Source: Rhabdornis inornatus (taxonomy: Eukaryota; Chordata; Aves; Passeriformes; Rhabdornithidae). Taken from it: a stretch of DNA of 64,000 nucleotides. Below the pieces are notes generated by a model. That model saw only the letters and a list, made by a program, of their open reading frames with translations, ran no database searches and was not told the origin of the DNA. This document shows positions 36,011 to 49,800 of the stretch, in pieces (within the stretch, counting starts at the first letter, position 1; each line of letters starts with the position of its first letter). The DNA lies in the NCBI GenBank assembly GCA_013397075.1, contig VWZS01000167.1, forward strand, positions 276,770-340,769, written 5' to 3'. Made by a program: the position numbers and the translations under genes.

Positions 36011-39000
36011 GGAGTTAATACCCCTTTCCACGGCTACATATCTTGTTAAGAAGGCTGCAACTATGAGCACCCTCTACCCTCTGCCACCTTGTGTCAATGT
36101 GAAGACTTGTATGCATAATTAGGGTGATACAATACCCAAATTCCTCTGTCAGAACCAGGAGATTTACCAAGTATTTAGATCCATCATTTACAGAATGTAA
36201 CTTCTGCTACAAATCTCATCGGTCTTCTAATGTAATGAAAATTTTTTGTTTGATTTTGTTTGGCTTTCTTAGAACTCACACAGGTTTAGGAGGTTCAAAC
36301 TGTATTAACCTTCTCCAAAGACACTGAGCATTTGCAGTAAGCCAGCCCTGTAATCCAATACTCTAAATGCTTTCTTTTTTACCAACAGTCATAATTAACT
36401 CCTGAGTGGGAAATGTTTTCAGATTCCAAGGGCTTTGGAACCTAAAAGTATTTTTTACCTGTTGTTCTTCCTGTGCTAGGATGATTTCAGGAGGCAGAGG
36501 TGTTTTCTGGGGCCCAGAACCAAGACAAATGAGATGGTCTGTTCTGCAGCTGAAGTGTTAAAGCATGCACAGTAATAGCTCTGAGTATCCAGGTAACAGC
36601 CACCGAAGATACTGCCAGAAACTGGAGGAAGCTAATTGTGTAAGAGCTCCCCGATCCTAGATAAACCAGTTGCTGCTCCCATGAGATTGAGGTTTAGAAA
36701 GCTAGGAGGAAATGGCTGTATCCAGCCCTGAGCTCAGGTGCCTATGGGGTGCTCAGAAGAAAGCATGTCGAGCAGTTGAAAGAAGAGAAACTGCAGAAGC
36801 AGGATTACAGTCTGGGTCTGAAGACTGGGGCTAGCAGAGATGGAGGTAGGAGAAAGAGACTAGGAGGTAGGTGAAGTCAGTATGGGTCATACTGCTCTCT
36901 AGTAGGATAAACATGAAAGTGCCTCTGCATGGCAGTTCCAGCGTCTCTCCTACTCTTGACAACCACAGAGGCAGCTACAGGTCCCAGGGCAGCTGACTAA
37001 CATATTTATATCCTTCTTTTGGAAGTCTCTTCAGGACAATCAAACCCAGGGCTTGCCATAGGCTGCTGTCATCCCCACTATGCTTACACCAAGCAGAACC
37101 CCACTCAAAACACTGTTTGGTGAACAGAACGCTATTCCCAAAATCTGCAGCTTTACAGCCTCTTGCCAAAATAATCCCTTGTCCTTTCTCCATTTCCCAG
37201 GTCCTTTCCCATCCCTCCAGCTGGGGTGCCCTCATTTTATCATGGTGGCTCAGAGACCTTCCCTCACCCCTTCCCTTCCTCCTTTCCTTCTTCCTTCCTT
37301 CACTCCCAGTAAGATAGCCTGCAAATCTTCTCCACCAGCACAAAGGCAGCACAGCTGGGGTAGCTTCAAGCTGTGTTTCCACTTCTATCTGGTCAGAAGA
37401 CCGAATAATATTAGGCAAAATTAAATAAATTCAAATAAATTACCTTCATGCTGAAGGTCAGTAGTGACATTTCTCTGCAGCCATTCATGACTAATAAAAC
37501 TCTCTAAACTTGCAGAAAAATCAAGACTTTGAAGTTGCTCTGATGTTCACACTTTTTAAACAATTTTCTGATTTCTTGGGCATGTTAAACAGATCTGATA
37601 GTAGTTTAGTCCTCACTTTCCTCAACAAGCACACTTACAGCAATGTAGGGATACATTCAAGGAACTATAGCACACAAGGAGAAAACTATTCAAATTGGGC
37701 ATCTAGATTTTCTCTTTTTATTATTGTTACTTCTGAGAGTGTTTTAGGAAAAAAAGGGCTTGAAACATTTCCTAACAGACTTTTCTGGTGTCACAGCTGC
37801 ATTTTCAACTTTGGGAAACCAAGTTTAAGTCAGGAGGCCTCAGGATTAAAGCGACAGCATGAAATTCAGAGGAGAAACATTTATAAATGGGACATCAAGT
37901 GGAGCTGATGAATGTGTCCTTACTTAAAGTTGTTCCCTCCGTTTTATAACAGGAAAGGTAAGCTACTGTGGTGACACTTCAAAAGGGTGTGAGAAATGAA
38001 CATATGCCCTCAACCCACAAGAAACCTGGACAGTTCTGTCCTCACTTCTCTGCTTATTCAGCAGACAGCAGGCAGGGATATGGCTAAAAGAGAATCTGGA
38101 CTTTTTTCTGGTTGAGGTGCTGACAGAGGCATAGGTGAAAATACATCTGGCATAAATGTTGTTCCAAGGATACTGCTGTTACTCCTGACACAGAGACTTT
38201 CTCACCAGTATGTGCTTTCCTGACCAGCCACCTCCACCATCCCTGCATGGTGTCAATTACAAAAACGAGTTCTGCTCACTGATGAAAGGACAGGGCTGAC
38301 AAAGTAGGTATGCTCTTCAGAAATGAAGAATGGCTCCTGCCCAGCCTGAGTAGTTGAGTTGTTGTCTGAGTTGATTAACGTATTTCATGATTCACTTATT
38401 TTTGTTCAGCTTTGGAAATCCATACCCAAGGAAGAACTTTTATAACCAATGAAGTGCAGTTCGCAGCACACTGAAATTTCTGCCTGCTGGGAGTAGAACA
38501 GTTTGCACTGTTGATGTAGGTCATGGTGACCTTCCTGCAGTGTCTTGGTCACTCCTTCTTCCTCATTATAACCCAGCTGCAATTTTTTTTCTGTCTTCTC
38601 TCAGAATCAGGGGCCATACCCACTTTGCAGAGCTCTGTTAAAAGACACCAAGATTCGTTTTTAGGAATTGTCTGAAACACACAGTAAATCTGTGTCCACA
38701 CATGATTTCATCGGAGCTATTTTAATTCTGATCTTGTAAGAGCCTTCCAAACCTTGCAGGAATTTACTACGTAACAACATAAATTATGTGCAGCTGCTGT
38801 TGCAATATAGTGACTAATGTTCATGTTCACCTTCTAGATCAGTTACTATACACATTTACAGTACTTCAGCATGGAGAAAAAATGACCGTACAAAAAAAAA
38901 AAGAAAAAGCTGAAAGCTGGCCCTGTAGCTGTTTTTCCCTACTCAGAGAAATTATCTACAGCATCTTTCATGCTTGCAGAAGCTCTGGACAAAATCCAGA

Positions 39001-39883
39001 GAGGGGGGCCAGCTAGCTGTGAGACTGAACTGCTTTGAGACAGGTGAACTTGAAGAGACATTGAAACTAATGGCTTAAAATTTTGGCTTAAAATAAAATA
39101 AAGGAATGAAGGTGCCAGCATTTTAAAGAGTTTTTGTTAGTTTACTATTCTGGCTAGTGAAATTAGCAGGTCAGATGTTTCAGATATGAGATTGAGATTA
39201 TTCCTCAAGCAGCAGCCACAGGATGTCAACCAAAGAATGTTGGGCCATGTGTCAAAAGCAGTGCTCAGCATCACCACAGGGCAAGAGCTCCAGCAGCATC
39301 TATCAAGGAAACCTGCTGCCCCTAGGCAAGACATGGGTTAGATTACCTGTGTGTTAACTCCTGTGTGAAAAAGGTGTTGTGACTCTACCTCCGTTGGTCA
39401 CTGTGATGTTTCTAGCAGAAGTGCAAGTGCAGCACCTCTGGTGCAGACATGTAAAGGTAGACATGAGTGACCCTGAGAAGGGGGCAAGGGAAAAGCGTCA
39501 GTGGCCATGCAAGAGGGCTCCAGAAGATCTAAAATGATTGTGCATAGGAGTGTGCAGAGACACAAGCCTATCTGGGACCTCAGCATTCCAAAAACTCTTG
39601 ATACTTATTGACTGTCTGTGAAACATGTTTGATCTAGTGGTAGGAGACTGTTCAGTGGCATGATGAGAAGTCAGGAGCGAGCTTTTTATGTCCATATAAA
39701 CAGCATGGGAAACCAATCCTTGCCCGGTCGTAGTGTCCTGGATGGAACAGTAGTGTAGTGTCCAGGGATAACTTCTGCAGCAGCCAGGAGGAGCATGGCC
39801 CAGACCTTGAGGTTATTTGATACCACTTCACACCATGTCCTGGGGGAATGAAGTGGAGCAGTGTTTTTCCAGTTTTGCTGGGG
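36011..39883. other. Non-coding stretch
   Basis: It contains a pyrimidine-rich tract (37,255-37,310, ccttcc-type). Open frames at 36,975-37,424 (minus) and 37,510-37,908 (plus, 132 codons) resemble no known protein. No other element is recognised. Confidence 0.45.
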
Positions 39884-40425
39884 TGTGTAGTCAGGGTGCC
39901 AGGAAAATTAATCCACAAACACCAGAGGTTTATGTCCAAAAAGGAAAAAGAGGAGTCCTGTAACTTTATTAGAATAAAGAGAGATGCCATGGGGCATTTC
40001 CCCTGGGGTCTCACAAATTTTTGGAGGATGAAGCCTCCTTTTTATCCTAATTGTCTGACTGACCACGTCCCTCTCTCTTTCCCCATTGGCTGAGGTACTT
40101 GAGAGGTACAGACTTTCCAAAATGCCTAACACCCCCTTATAATGTATACCCCCAGCTTTGTCTTTTCCCTTTGTCACTCAGCGGAATTCCTTATGGAATT
40201 TATGATTCCTCCCGTTGTTTCTTTCATCTCTCAGTATCCAATTTTATTTATCATCAGACCCACACTTTGTTTGTAAACACAAATGTCTCATTCCATTTAT
40301 CAATCAGTGGAATCCTCCTCATTGTTTATTTTATCTCTCAGTATCTAGCTTTATTTAGCAGCAGATCCATAGTTTATTTGTAAAGACAAGTTCCTCATTC
40401 CTTTCAAGGGGTGCAAGGTTCCACA
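39884..40425 (-). mobile_element. Candidate solo LTR, antisense, with internal tandem duplication
   Basis: Read on the minus strand, the element would begin TGTGG and end CTACACA, giving the TG...CA termini of LTRs. A poly(A) signal (AATAAAG, seen as ctttattag on plus near 39,963) sits near the expected R/U5 end. The U3 side contains two head-to-tail units of about 105-127 bp (40174-40300 and 40301-40406) sharing atctctcagtatc and ttatttgtaaa-type blocks. A target-site duplication was not found. Confidence 0.5.
40174..40406. repeat. Two-copy tandem repeat inside the LTR candidate
   Basis: Unit 1 (40174-40300) and unit 2 (40301-40406) align through tcagcggaat/tcagtggaat, cctccc-gttgttt/cctcctcattgttt, atctctcagtatc, ttttatttatc/ctttatttagc, gtttgtaaacacaa/atttgtaaagacaa and ctcattcc. 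Unit 1 has about 20 extra bases near its start. Duplicated U3 enhancers of this size are common in retroviral LTRs. Confidence 0.75.
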
Positions 40426-43400
40426 TCATGAGCAACTGTGGGTGAAATGACCCTTGCACATAAAAAAATTCCTTTATGCTGCTTACATATGTTCATCTTT
40501 CATGGTAATAATGCCCTGCAGAGTAGCATGTGATAGGGAAGACCTTGACAGAAATAATCTGTCATGGGCAGAGCAGGAGCTCCAGACAAAGTTTATTAGA
40601 GAACCCTTCCATTGAGTTATGAGGTGCAGAAAAGCCCTTTGATTTCTAAACTCCTTTTCAGAGATGCGTCTAGATGCAGCTGGATCCCAGTGTTGTCCCT
40701 AAAAGCCATATTCATCACCCAGTGTGCAGTAAGCCAATCTTACATACAGAGCTGAGGTGTTGGTTTATTGAACAACTGTGCAAAGAGGGTGCTATGTGGT
40801 AAATCCAGAAAGCTAGCACAGCAAAACTTCTCAAAATTTTATATTTTATATATATTTTGGCAAAGATATAATGGTTCATTGGCTACCAGTTGCCTAGTTT
40901 TCTCATAAATTAGTATCCTAGTTTCTATTGGTTGAATGATTCTCTCACTTCTGATGTTAGTCTGCATACTCAGCCTTCTTTTTCTTTTGAGTGAGTTGAT
41001 TTCTAGAGTCAGTAGTCTTTGAGTTGGTGGTTGCAATCTCACCCCACCAGAAAAACCTTTTAACCAGCTGGCTCGGTGTACACAGCCACACTGAGCTCCT
41101 CGGTGTAGCAGGAGCCCGAGGCAAGACACTGAACTGGTGCCAATTCCTGGCATTACAAAGTGCACGGGGACCTGTGGTGCCATCCAGGTGGCAAGAGCCA
41201 CAGCAGGAGTGACAACCTAATAGGAAGGCGCCAGAACATGTGTGAAGGGTATAAATGCTTTGGTGGTCCTTTGATCACGGTCTCTCCTTTGAAGCTGTGA
41301 AGTCTGATTCACTGACAAAAACAAGACCCTGTTTCTAAAGGATTATATATGGCAGTGAATCTTTATGCAACTTTGCCCGGCAGGATTAAGGATGGCAAGT
41401 CAGATGTATTTATATTGAAACAAGTTATTTGCTACGATAATGATTAGACAAAAATGCCTTAATCAAAACAATTTCCTGGATGTAATACATGGCTATAACG
41501 ACTAGTATAGTATATTGTGCCATTTTTGAAACAATAGTGAAGCCGTTATATGAAATCAATTATATTGATATTGCTGTTTCTCACCCATATCAACACAGCC
41601 TCGAGAAGTAATCTTGAGGGTAACCTTGAGGTCCCTTCTCAAGGGAGGAATCTCCAAATACTTCAAGGAGGAGTATGTTAGAAGACTCTGCTGTTAAAAG
41701 GTGGCATTGGGCTTTCATAGTGCTTCAGAGTCAGTCATATATCCCTGGCCCAGCTGACTCAGTTGAACAAATTGTTAACAATGTCACTTGTTTGTTCCTT
41801 TGTCAGGCACTTTATATGGTCTGCCACACCTCCATTTCGCTATCGGGATGTTTACCTTTGGGGTTGATGAGTCAGGGTGGTCTCAGCATTCTTCAACACC
41901 ACAAACCATACCACATCCCTTCATTTCTACATTCACCACTGATAGCTTTCCTAAGAGGGTATTGTTCGAGTTGTTTTCACCTCATTCCTGGCAGAGCATC
42001 ACGCTTAAAAGCAAAGAGTAAGAGCAGAAGTTTTCACACAGAATCAGACCATCACAAGTGGTTTCTTTCTGTGCCTCTTGGAAAAGGAGGAAGTGATTGT
42101 TTGTGGGGTTTGTTTTGCTTTTGGTTGTTTCTGGAGTAAATCTAACCTCAAAGAATTGTGTTTGATGCCAGACAGAACCCAATAAAAACCTGGAACAAAG
42201 AACATGAAACCTAGCAAAAAGCCTGTATTTTTATTTGTCAGCGCAATCCACAGAGAAAACAGAGAAACTGAAAACTGTTATGAAATATAGCAGTAGATAT
42301 TGCACTCTGAATATCAGGGAATGAACTTAAGAATTACTAGTTGAATGACACATATTTGACCTTTCTGGAATATGTCCTCAGCTTACTGCTCTCGTAACTG
42401 GCTTTGGACATAATTTACAAAAAATCAGAGAGTAGTGATGAACAGGAAATCTCAACTTCTGAGAATAAGAAAAGCTTGAAGTAAATATAATAATAAATGG
42501 TCTCATCTACACAGCTGATATTTCTTTCATTCCAAAAATTGCTCAAGAGGTGGAAATTCTTTTCCCAAACAGAAGAATTGAGAAAAAGTTCATCACACTT
42601 AGACAATAAACTGAAAAGCCATATGTTGTATTAGAAAACTCTGTGTTTTTCTAATATAGGGGTGTATCTTGTTTCAGTTATTTCTAAGGAGCTATAGTAA
42701 GAATTTAAAGATACCATTCTTCCTACCTATTAAAATATATTGTTATTGACATACCACCTTTTAAAACCAAGGTAAAATTCAGACTTGTATAACAGTGGAT
42801 ATTTTATAATCCCTCCTAAGAGGAGAAGGAATGTACTCTTAATGAGTATTGCTATGGACTTGCTTTAAATTCATTTATACAGGAAAACATTTGAATGCTC
42901 TAGTGTCATCAGTCGCAATCTGGATATTAGAGTAAATAAGACAGAACAATCTATCCTAAAGCAGATAGGCTTAGAAGACAATAGGGTAGAGGAACTTGTT
43001 TCTTAAGTTAGTGACTGAAACACCTTGGTTTTAGGTGTCTGGCTGGCTGAGTGGCATCCAAGCTACTGTCTGGGTGGGCAGGTCCCAAGCCTTGTGAGGG
43101 TGTGGATGGGTTTGGTTTGCTGTTGCCCCAATGAGTGCACAAGTGATGAGCACCCAACAATGCCCAATTCTCCATCTCCTCTACTCCATTTTCCCTGTGA
43201 GTCAGATGAAGCGTGCTGCTCTGCTCACGGCATGTATGGCAAGCTGTATTTTCAGACAGATGGGCTCCCACATATCTTGTACCTTAGAAAATTGTCTGGG
43301 GAGCTGTTAGAGCTGTTGGATAACCACGTGTTTCTCTTGCCAGTCCCTGCATGGCAGGATCCAGCACATTGTTCGGTGTGGGGAGGAACAGATGGGCTGC

Positions 43401-43710
43401 TTACATGGCATGTGTGAAAATAATGCATATCTTGTCTAGACAGGGATTAAAAGGAGACAGGCACAACTTCCAGGGAAGACATGCTTGAATTTCCCATGCT
43501 GTGTTTTCATGATGGTGCACTTCTATCTAACAGGAATGTGGGCTGCTCCAAAATCAGGTTTCTTGTAAGCTTTTCATTATTTGAAACTTCTCTCATCAGT
43601 ATCATTGTGTTCTGCTCAGATAGTTCTGTCTACTCTGGCATGTGGCATCTTGTACTTGTACCTTTGTTTCAATTTCTTCTGGTTATTCAGATTTACTTTG
43701 ATAAGCAAGA
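40426..43710. other. Non-coding stretch
   Basis: A TATA-like gggtataaatgc lies at about 41,249 without other LTR landmarks. Open frames at 41,675-42,139 and 43,025-43,417 are unrecognised. Nothing else is supported. Confidence 0.45.
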
Positions 43711-44311
43711 CTGAACAAAGACTCTCTAACCAGTTAAAGTTAGGAAGTTATATGTTTATTACAACACCGGGCACACCCGGGAGGAATTTCCCACAGGCAT
43801 GTGCAAAATCCATAAAAATCTTACATATTCATATAATTACCCAATAGCCTATACACATGCATTACCTAACTCTGCCTACCCTGCTTTGTATTAAAACGAG
43901 GTCAAAGAACTTTTATGAAATTCTTTCAAATGGGTTGGCAGGCTTTGAAATGGGCCAGTGGTCTTCTAAGATGAAGTCAGGGACATCTTCCTCACGTTAA
44001 ACTTTTCACCTTTGTCTTGTTGGCAGGCTCTCTGGTACCCTGGCCATAGTGCAAGCTCCCCAGCCTGATTTGGGCTGATTTTGGGGCCCAGGTGCAGTGA
44101 CGGTTTCTTTATTTTGACAATACCCCATCCTCCCATTCTGACACAACAAAGCCAAGCAAATCATATATTGTCTTAGTTCTACTAGCCCATCCACTAATAA
44201 TTAACTTTTCTACATTACTTATACTCTAACCATTGTATGTATTGCTTCTATCCCCTGGCTAAGCTCTTAGCCCTTTAATTCTTGATTCAACTTTGGTATT
44301 TTATTCTTCAG
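43711..44311 (-). mobile_element. Candidate solo LTR, antisense
   Basis: On the minus strand the element would start TGAAGAATAAAATACC and end CTTTGTTCA. A poly(A) signal AATAAA (plus 43755-43760, seen as tttatt) lies about 45 bp from the 3' end, as in R/U5. It directly abuts an antisense CR1. Boundaries are proposed from termini only, with no target-site duplication found. Confidence 0.45.
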
Positions 44312-44320
44312 TAATTTTAT

Positions 44321-44545
44321 AATAGAATCACAGAATGGGGAAAGTTGAAAGGGACAAGAGTGGGTGATCTCGTCCAACCTCCCTGTTCAAGCAGGGTCAT
44401 GCTAGAGCACATTGCATGGAATTGCAGATGGTCTCCAGTGAGGGAGACTCCATAACCCTGCTGGGCAACCTGTTCCAGCACACAGTCACCCACACACCAG
44501 AGTAAAGAAGTTCTTCCTCAGCTATGCAGATTGGATATATTTCCA
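44321..44545 (-). mobile_element. Antisense CR1 fragment abutting an LTR candidate
   Basis: The sequence aatagaatcacagaatgggg, then gaaagggacaagagtgggtg, ctcgtccaacctccctgttc and gtaaagaagttcttcctcag is an antisense CR1 3' end. Its start lies directly next to the antisense LTR candidate ending near 44,311. Confidence 0.85.
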
Positions 44546-46049
44546 TAGGCCACAAAGTCTGTAAGAACAAAAATAAAAATACATAATTTTAGTATGCTTT
44601 TCAGTAGTGACCCATATAAACCATCAGCTAAATTATTTCAATGTTATTTTAAAACAGCTTATATTTGTAAAGTGGGAAGACTTGAAAAGGAAAATAAGCA
44701 ATCCACCCATTTGTGGAAAAGAAATACATAGTTCAAAAAAGCACAAGCATAAATACAGCATGGCTTGCTCAGAGGTGGACCCCAGATTTTTACAAGCTGG
44801 GACATAAACCAGAGAACACTGGGCAAGGAAATTCCCACAACACATAATGAAATAATGTCATAACTTTTTAATATATGGGCATGGGAGAAGGTAGTCACAA
44901 GGAGGAGCAGAGGGACAGACAAGGTGCTGTTGAAAAGCAGGGGGGCTCTTGATGGGAACAATGTGATGGCAAGGCCCCTCTGTGGGGACCATAGGTTACT
45001 TGAGCCCAAAGATTCCCAAAGTCAGCAGGAGTCCACCACTGGGATCAGGACAGAGATTCTGGAGAAACCCTCAGGACGAAACACCAGAGTCACACAGACT
45101 AATAATTGCACACACTTACTAAGGGAGAATGTCTGGAGACTCTGTGGACAGGTAACTAGAGATACAATTAGAAGAAACTGAGGAGCTGTACTTGCATCTT
45201 AACAGGGGTTATAACAGTGTGGAAATTATAAGACAAATCACAGTTGCTGCTCTCTGGATGAAATGCAGTTGACATGACTTGAAACCTATTTTTCAATGAT
45301 TCCCCATTCACACATCTACTAAAGGGAATGGAATGGAGGGTGGAACTGTGTGGAGTTACCATGGCCAGGGTCTGAGGAGATCCTTGCAGGGAAGGGAACT
45401 GGATGGTATCTTGCAGCTGACAAACTGGATTGCATCTGTCAGACAGGGGATGGAAAGGAACATGTCCTGCTGTTGAGACAACAGCTATGGCTAAATCACT
45501 CTCCTCAGATGAACTTGGTTCATTAAAGCCTAAAAATGATCTTAATGCACACATCCACCCCAAAGCTGCCCACCTCCAAGGGGCAACCATCCCTCCTCAC
45601 TGGGCACACACTCCATATTTTTTTTGATTGTACCTTTAAAAGCAAAGTGAGAGAATTTTACACCAATCAGTAACAAAGGGATGCATAACTAGAGTCACTC
45701 AAGCTGCACCTAAACACAGAGAAGTAGTACAAAAGTAAGCTGACAATGGGGGAAAAGGTAGGGAAGATTCCATCAAAATTGCTGGGATCAGTCAATGAGC
45801 TGAACCTGTCTTCTCTGCCACAGGGAGGCCTGTTGGGTAAGAATCGTGTTCTCTGCAGGCCGAATATTTTATTGGGGATTAGAGCTTGTCTGTATTAATT
45901 TGAATACATTTTTTCAATCAGACGCTATCACCGACAGCCTTTGAACCTTAAGCTGTCAAGATCTGACATTAATAAAGAGTGTTACTCCATGAGCTGTCAG
46001 CGTGAGTCCTTCATGGGCACTAGCAGTCACTGGCAGTGGGTTACACACT
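44546..46049. other. Non-coding stretch between LTR candidates
   Basis: Unique sequence with no recognised exon or repeat. It could include internal remnants of the flanking LTR elements, but no gag or pol-like frame is visible. Confidence 0.4.
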
Positions 46050-46876
46050 CCAGGTCTCCCTCACACTGCTAGATTCCCTGACTGAGTCAGTGGAACCACC
46101 CCCCGATCCAGCAGGATGGCTCAGTGAAGGGTCCCTGTAGTGGCGTGTGGTGATGGTGAGTTGCCGCTACCTTCCTGAAAACGTCTCCAGGCAGAGGAGA
46201 TCCAGGCAGGCAGACTGGCACACAAACACACACACACAGGCACAGGCTCACTACTGATGGTTGTAGAGGCCAGTGAATGAAAGGCAGGGTCTTTTGTGTG
46301 GAGTTCTGATGGGGTTTATTGCAGCCAAACACCAAAGGGGTGGAGGGACAAAAAGACAGAAGGGTTCAGGTCTAAATATGGAGAAAGAGGGGCAGAGCAC
46401 GGCAACAGGGACCTATGAGAACAGCAGAAAGTGGTGCATAGGCGGGGTAAGGAACAGGGGAAACCAACGGGGTAACCTGGGTGGAAAAATGCACCAAAGT
46501 GGGACCAATTGGGATCAGGAGAAGGGAGAACATTCTAGAGAGGGACCACATAAGGGTAGAAGATGCAGTCTGGATCAATGAGGGACACAGAACTGGGGTA
46601 CATTAACATAAAAGAGCAAAGGACTGTGGGGAGAAGCCCTTTGTCACTATGTCCTTAATGCATCGTGGACAACTTCAGTATCTCTCCCTCCAAACCGTGG
46701 ACATTGTTATCTTTCTGACACGCCTCAGGGCCTCCACAGGTCTCCCCACTGGGACACTGATAGAGCAGTTGGGCACAAGGGGCTCGGCTCTCTTGGGTAC
46801 TGACAGACAAATCAAACACTAAGGGTCCAGTAAATCTTCCTGCACTAATGGTCAAGGATGCCTCCCCTTTTCACAT
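46050..46876 (-). mobile_element. Candidate LTR, antisense
   Basis: On the minus strand it would start TGTGAAAAGGGGAGGCATCC near 46,876. It runs through a C/T-rich U3 to a GGCTGCAATAAACCCC poly(A) motif (plus 46313-46328) and a U5-like tail carrying the CA repeat at 46219. No coding frame of retroviral type is visible. The lower boundary is uncertain by about 100 bp. Confidence 0.45.
46219..46238. repeat. CA microsatellite (interrupted)
   Basis: The run cacacaaacacacacacaca lies inside the antisense LTR candidate. Confidence 0.9.
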
Positions 46877-49800
46877 GACATCTACTTTTCTATTTTCTCT
46901 TTTTTTTTTTCCATTATCCTTCCCAAGTCTTTTGGTTTTTTGTCTTGGTTGGTTTTGTTTTTGATCAGATGGATACCACCACACTTCTATCTGCTCCAGA
47001 GGAACACAGTGTATTACACTTTACACTTCTGTTGGGAGCAATCCTGCCCTGTGAACTCTGACTTGGTGGTGGTTTGGGATTTTTATTTCACATTCAGCAA
47101 TTAAAATTACTGCTGTATATATTTCAGTGCAAAATCTGGCAATTCTTGCTTCTGTTAGCAAGATTCATGATATAATTGAATATACTGTGCTAAAAAGGTG
47201 TATGCAGCAAGAATAGAAAAGATGAGCGTGGGTGTCAGGGGAAGCAGTGATGCACTGCAGTAGTTTGTATATATGTGCATACACATTCAAACAGTGTAAA
47301 AGGCAGCATTTTGGAGCTTTACGTTCAGGACATTTTTTGATAAAATGTATAGAAGACAAAAGTAGCAAGATAATATAGCTATTCCTACACATCAGATTAC
47401 TAGGTCTAGTGAGATGTGCTGGTTTGCTGGGTTTTCATTTACTAAATGACTAGACAGTTATTCCAATTAGACTTACAACTTCCTATCTGAAGGTTATTAG
47501 CTCCGCATCAGTAGGAATTGTTGCCTCAGTCACCTTAGATGGACATATTGTCATCATATTTTTCAGTGATGAGCAGAACATGTCTTGTTCAGAATAATTT
47601 GTTGCTTCATTCAATGCTTAGGATGGAAAACACTTAAAGTAATGAAGTTCAGTGCAATGAGTTTAAGTCCTTTTCAAAAAAACCCAATTTATTTAACCCT
47701 TCCAACCCTCACTTGTCCTCACGGCAGGCAGCTATGAGAGTGAACAGCATCAGACAGACAAGTCATCATTGGCCAGTCATCCAGTGGGAAAGGAATGGCT
47801 CTGGATTCAAGACTTCCTGGTGTTTCATGATGACAACTCTTAATTAAGGTGCTGTCTGTATGGTTCAACTCAGCTGTTAGGCTGCTTGCTGCTTACATTC
47901 CTCCTATTTATTGCAAAAATGGTATCACAACTATTTTAGAAATTGCAGTACTTACAGCAGTTGAGGCAGAGCCGGTTTTAGTGTGATGTCTGTTGGTCAA
48001 CACTTTATTTGCATTACATCTTTGCAAGATACTCATACTCTGTCTTTAAGAGATACATGTATTTTGTCTTTGAGAGACTCAGTGAGTCACTCTCAGTCTC
48101 TCTCAGTCATGACGTTACTCTCTTGGTAGCCATGGAGAAGAGCAAATATTGTAGGTCAAAGCTTGAAATACATGCATGTAGCCATCTCCACAGAGAGAGC
48201 AGACGTGGTCACGTTCTTCTAAAATATCTTGAGACATGAAAAATGTCAACATGAGCAAGCTTATTTTTGTTAGTGGAAGAAGCAAAAGTTGGCTCAGAGA
48301 AATGTTTTGTGGGATGTAATTGAAGGAAGCAATTTGGCTTGGAGTTGTTTATAAGAATTAAATACATTTGGTTCAAATATGTTTCAATCAAAAAAAAATA
48401 GAATAATTTGTTGCCAATAGAATAAAAAAAATTAAATAGAAACTGGCACAGAGTCCAGGATGGAAAAAAGCATAAAGAAAAATAATCATAGTGGAGTCTA
48501 GGAGTATTGCCTATGTAAAAATAATGCAAGTTGCCAAAGAAAAGGGAAATTTGTCCATTGCCTTCATGCTGGATGAATATACAAGCAAAAAGACTTTTCA
48601 AATCCCATACTTCTTCCAGAATAGTAAAATACCGGAGTTAGAGTTATCAAAAATATCCACCTTCCTCATGACTCAAAAATGACCCTTAGGAATCTCTTAG
48701 GAAACAACTCTTGTAACAACAATGTTACAAAATGAGTGTACTCATTTTGTAACATTCTTTTATTTATAGTTCTGGGAGTTTTGGCTGAACATTGGGATGC
48801 CTAATAAGAATTATGCAATTTTATTTATGGAAATAAAAAGCTCCTATGAAAAGCATAAGAAGCATAAATACTGCTTCACAACACCCTGTTGTGTTTTTAA
48901 TAGATTTTTGTTTAAACTACTTTTGTTGTAAAAGAAGAATGAACGTATATAAAAAGCACAGTTCAATGAAGATAATGTTACTTCAAATGAGCTGGCATTC
49001 CTACGGCATGGAATGCTTAAGACCCTGTCAATGACAGATCATCAGCTTGTGAAGATCAGAAAGACTACGTAGTCAATTCAGGTGGATTACTAAATAAACA
49101 TCTCACCAACACTTTTTCCTAAAATCTAGGCTACTTAGCAGATGTAAAACAACATTTCATTGTAACTATCACTCCAAAAAATGTTGGTGGTTGATTCCTC
49201 TAAGCTTGTGCAGACTGCTGACATGGTGACCCTTTCATATCACTCCTGCAGAAGGCCACACAAGGCATAACCAAAGGCAGTGAACAGCCTCTTCTGCTGT
49301 TCAGGAAGTAGTGACATATTCCCATTCCCATCCATAAGCAGTCCTAGGACACCTGGGCTAACTAACTCCAGGTGCAGAGTACAGTAGGGAGGGCTGTGTT
49401 GTTTTTTCCTACCCGACGGTGAATTTTTATGATAATGGGGAATATTTGTGTATTCCAGGCAGAAAATTACTCATGAACTCATTTATTGTTTTAACACATC
49501 TTTATAATTTGATCAAAATTCTACATAGGAAATTTGTGAAATACTGGATGTGCAATTTTTAGGGCTTGTTTATGCTGTCCCAAACCGCTTGTTGTCAAGT
49601 GATTTTATCTTCATATATGTAACAAGACAGTGAGCAGTGTTGTGTATATTCACTAAGAAGAACGTTTCCTGCATTAAAATGTCATTTATCATATATTAAT
49701 TCAGATTGCTTGAATATGTCTAAGAAGGTTTAATCGACTGTTCTCACAAGAGAGAAGGAACAGAAAAATTCACTACAAATTCCTCCAGAATATTGCTATT

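Noticed and set aside
36975..37424. 147-codon minus-strand frame overlapping a 114-codon plus-strand frame
   Set aside because: Its composition follows a pyrimidine/purine tract (poly Arg/Lys/Glu stretch) and nothing matches a known family.
37510..37908. 132-codon plus-strand open frame
   Set aside because: I recognise no similarity, there is no promoter or splice context, and chance frames of this size are expected in 64 kb.
41230..41290. TATA-like gggtataaatgc considered as another LTR promoter
   Set aside because: No poly(A) signal, termini or U3 features accompany it.
41675..42139. 154-codon plus-strand open frame
   Set aside because: It is the longest open frame in the window but resembles no known protein or retroviral product, and the sequence reads as ordinary non-coding DNA.
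43025..43417. 130-codon plus-strand open frame
   Set aside because: A complementary open frame overlaps on the minus strand. No homology is recognised.
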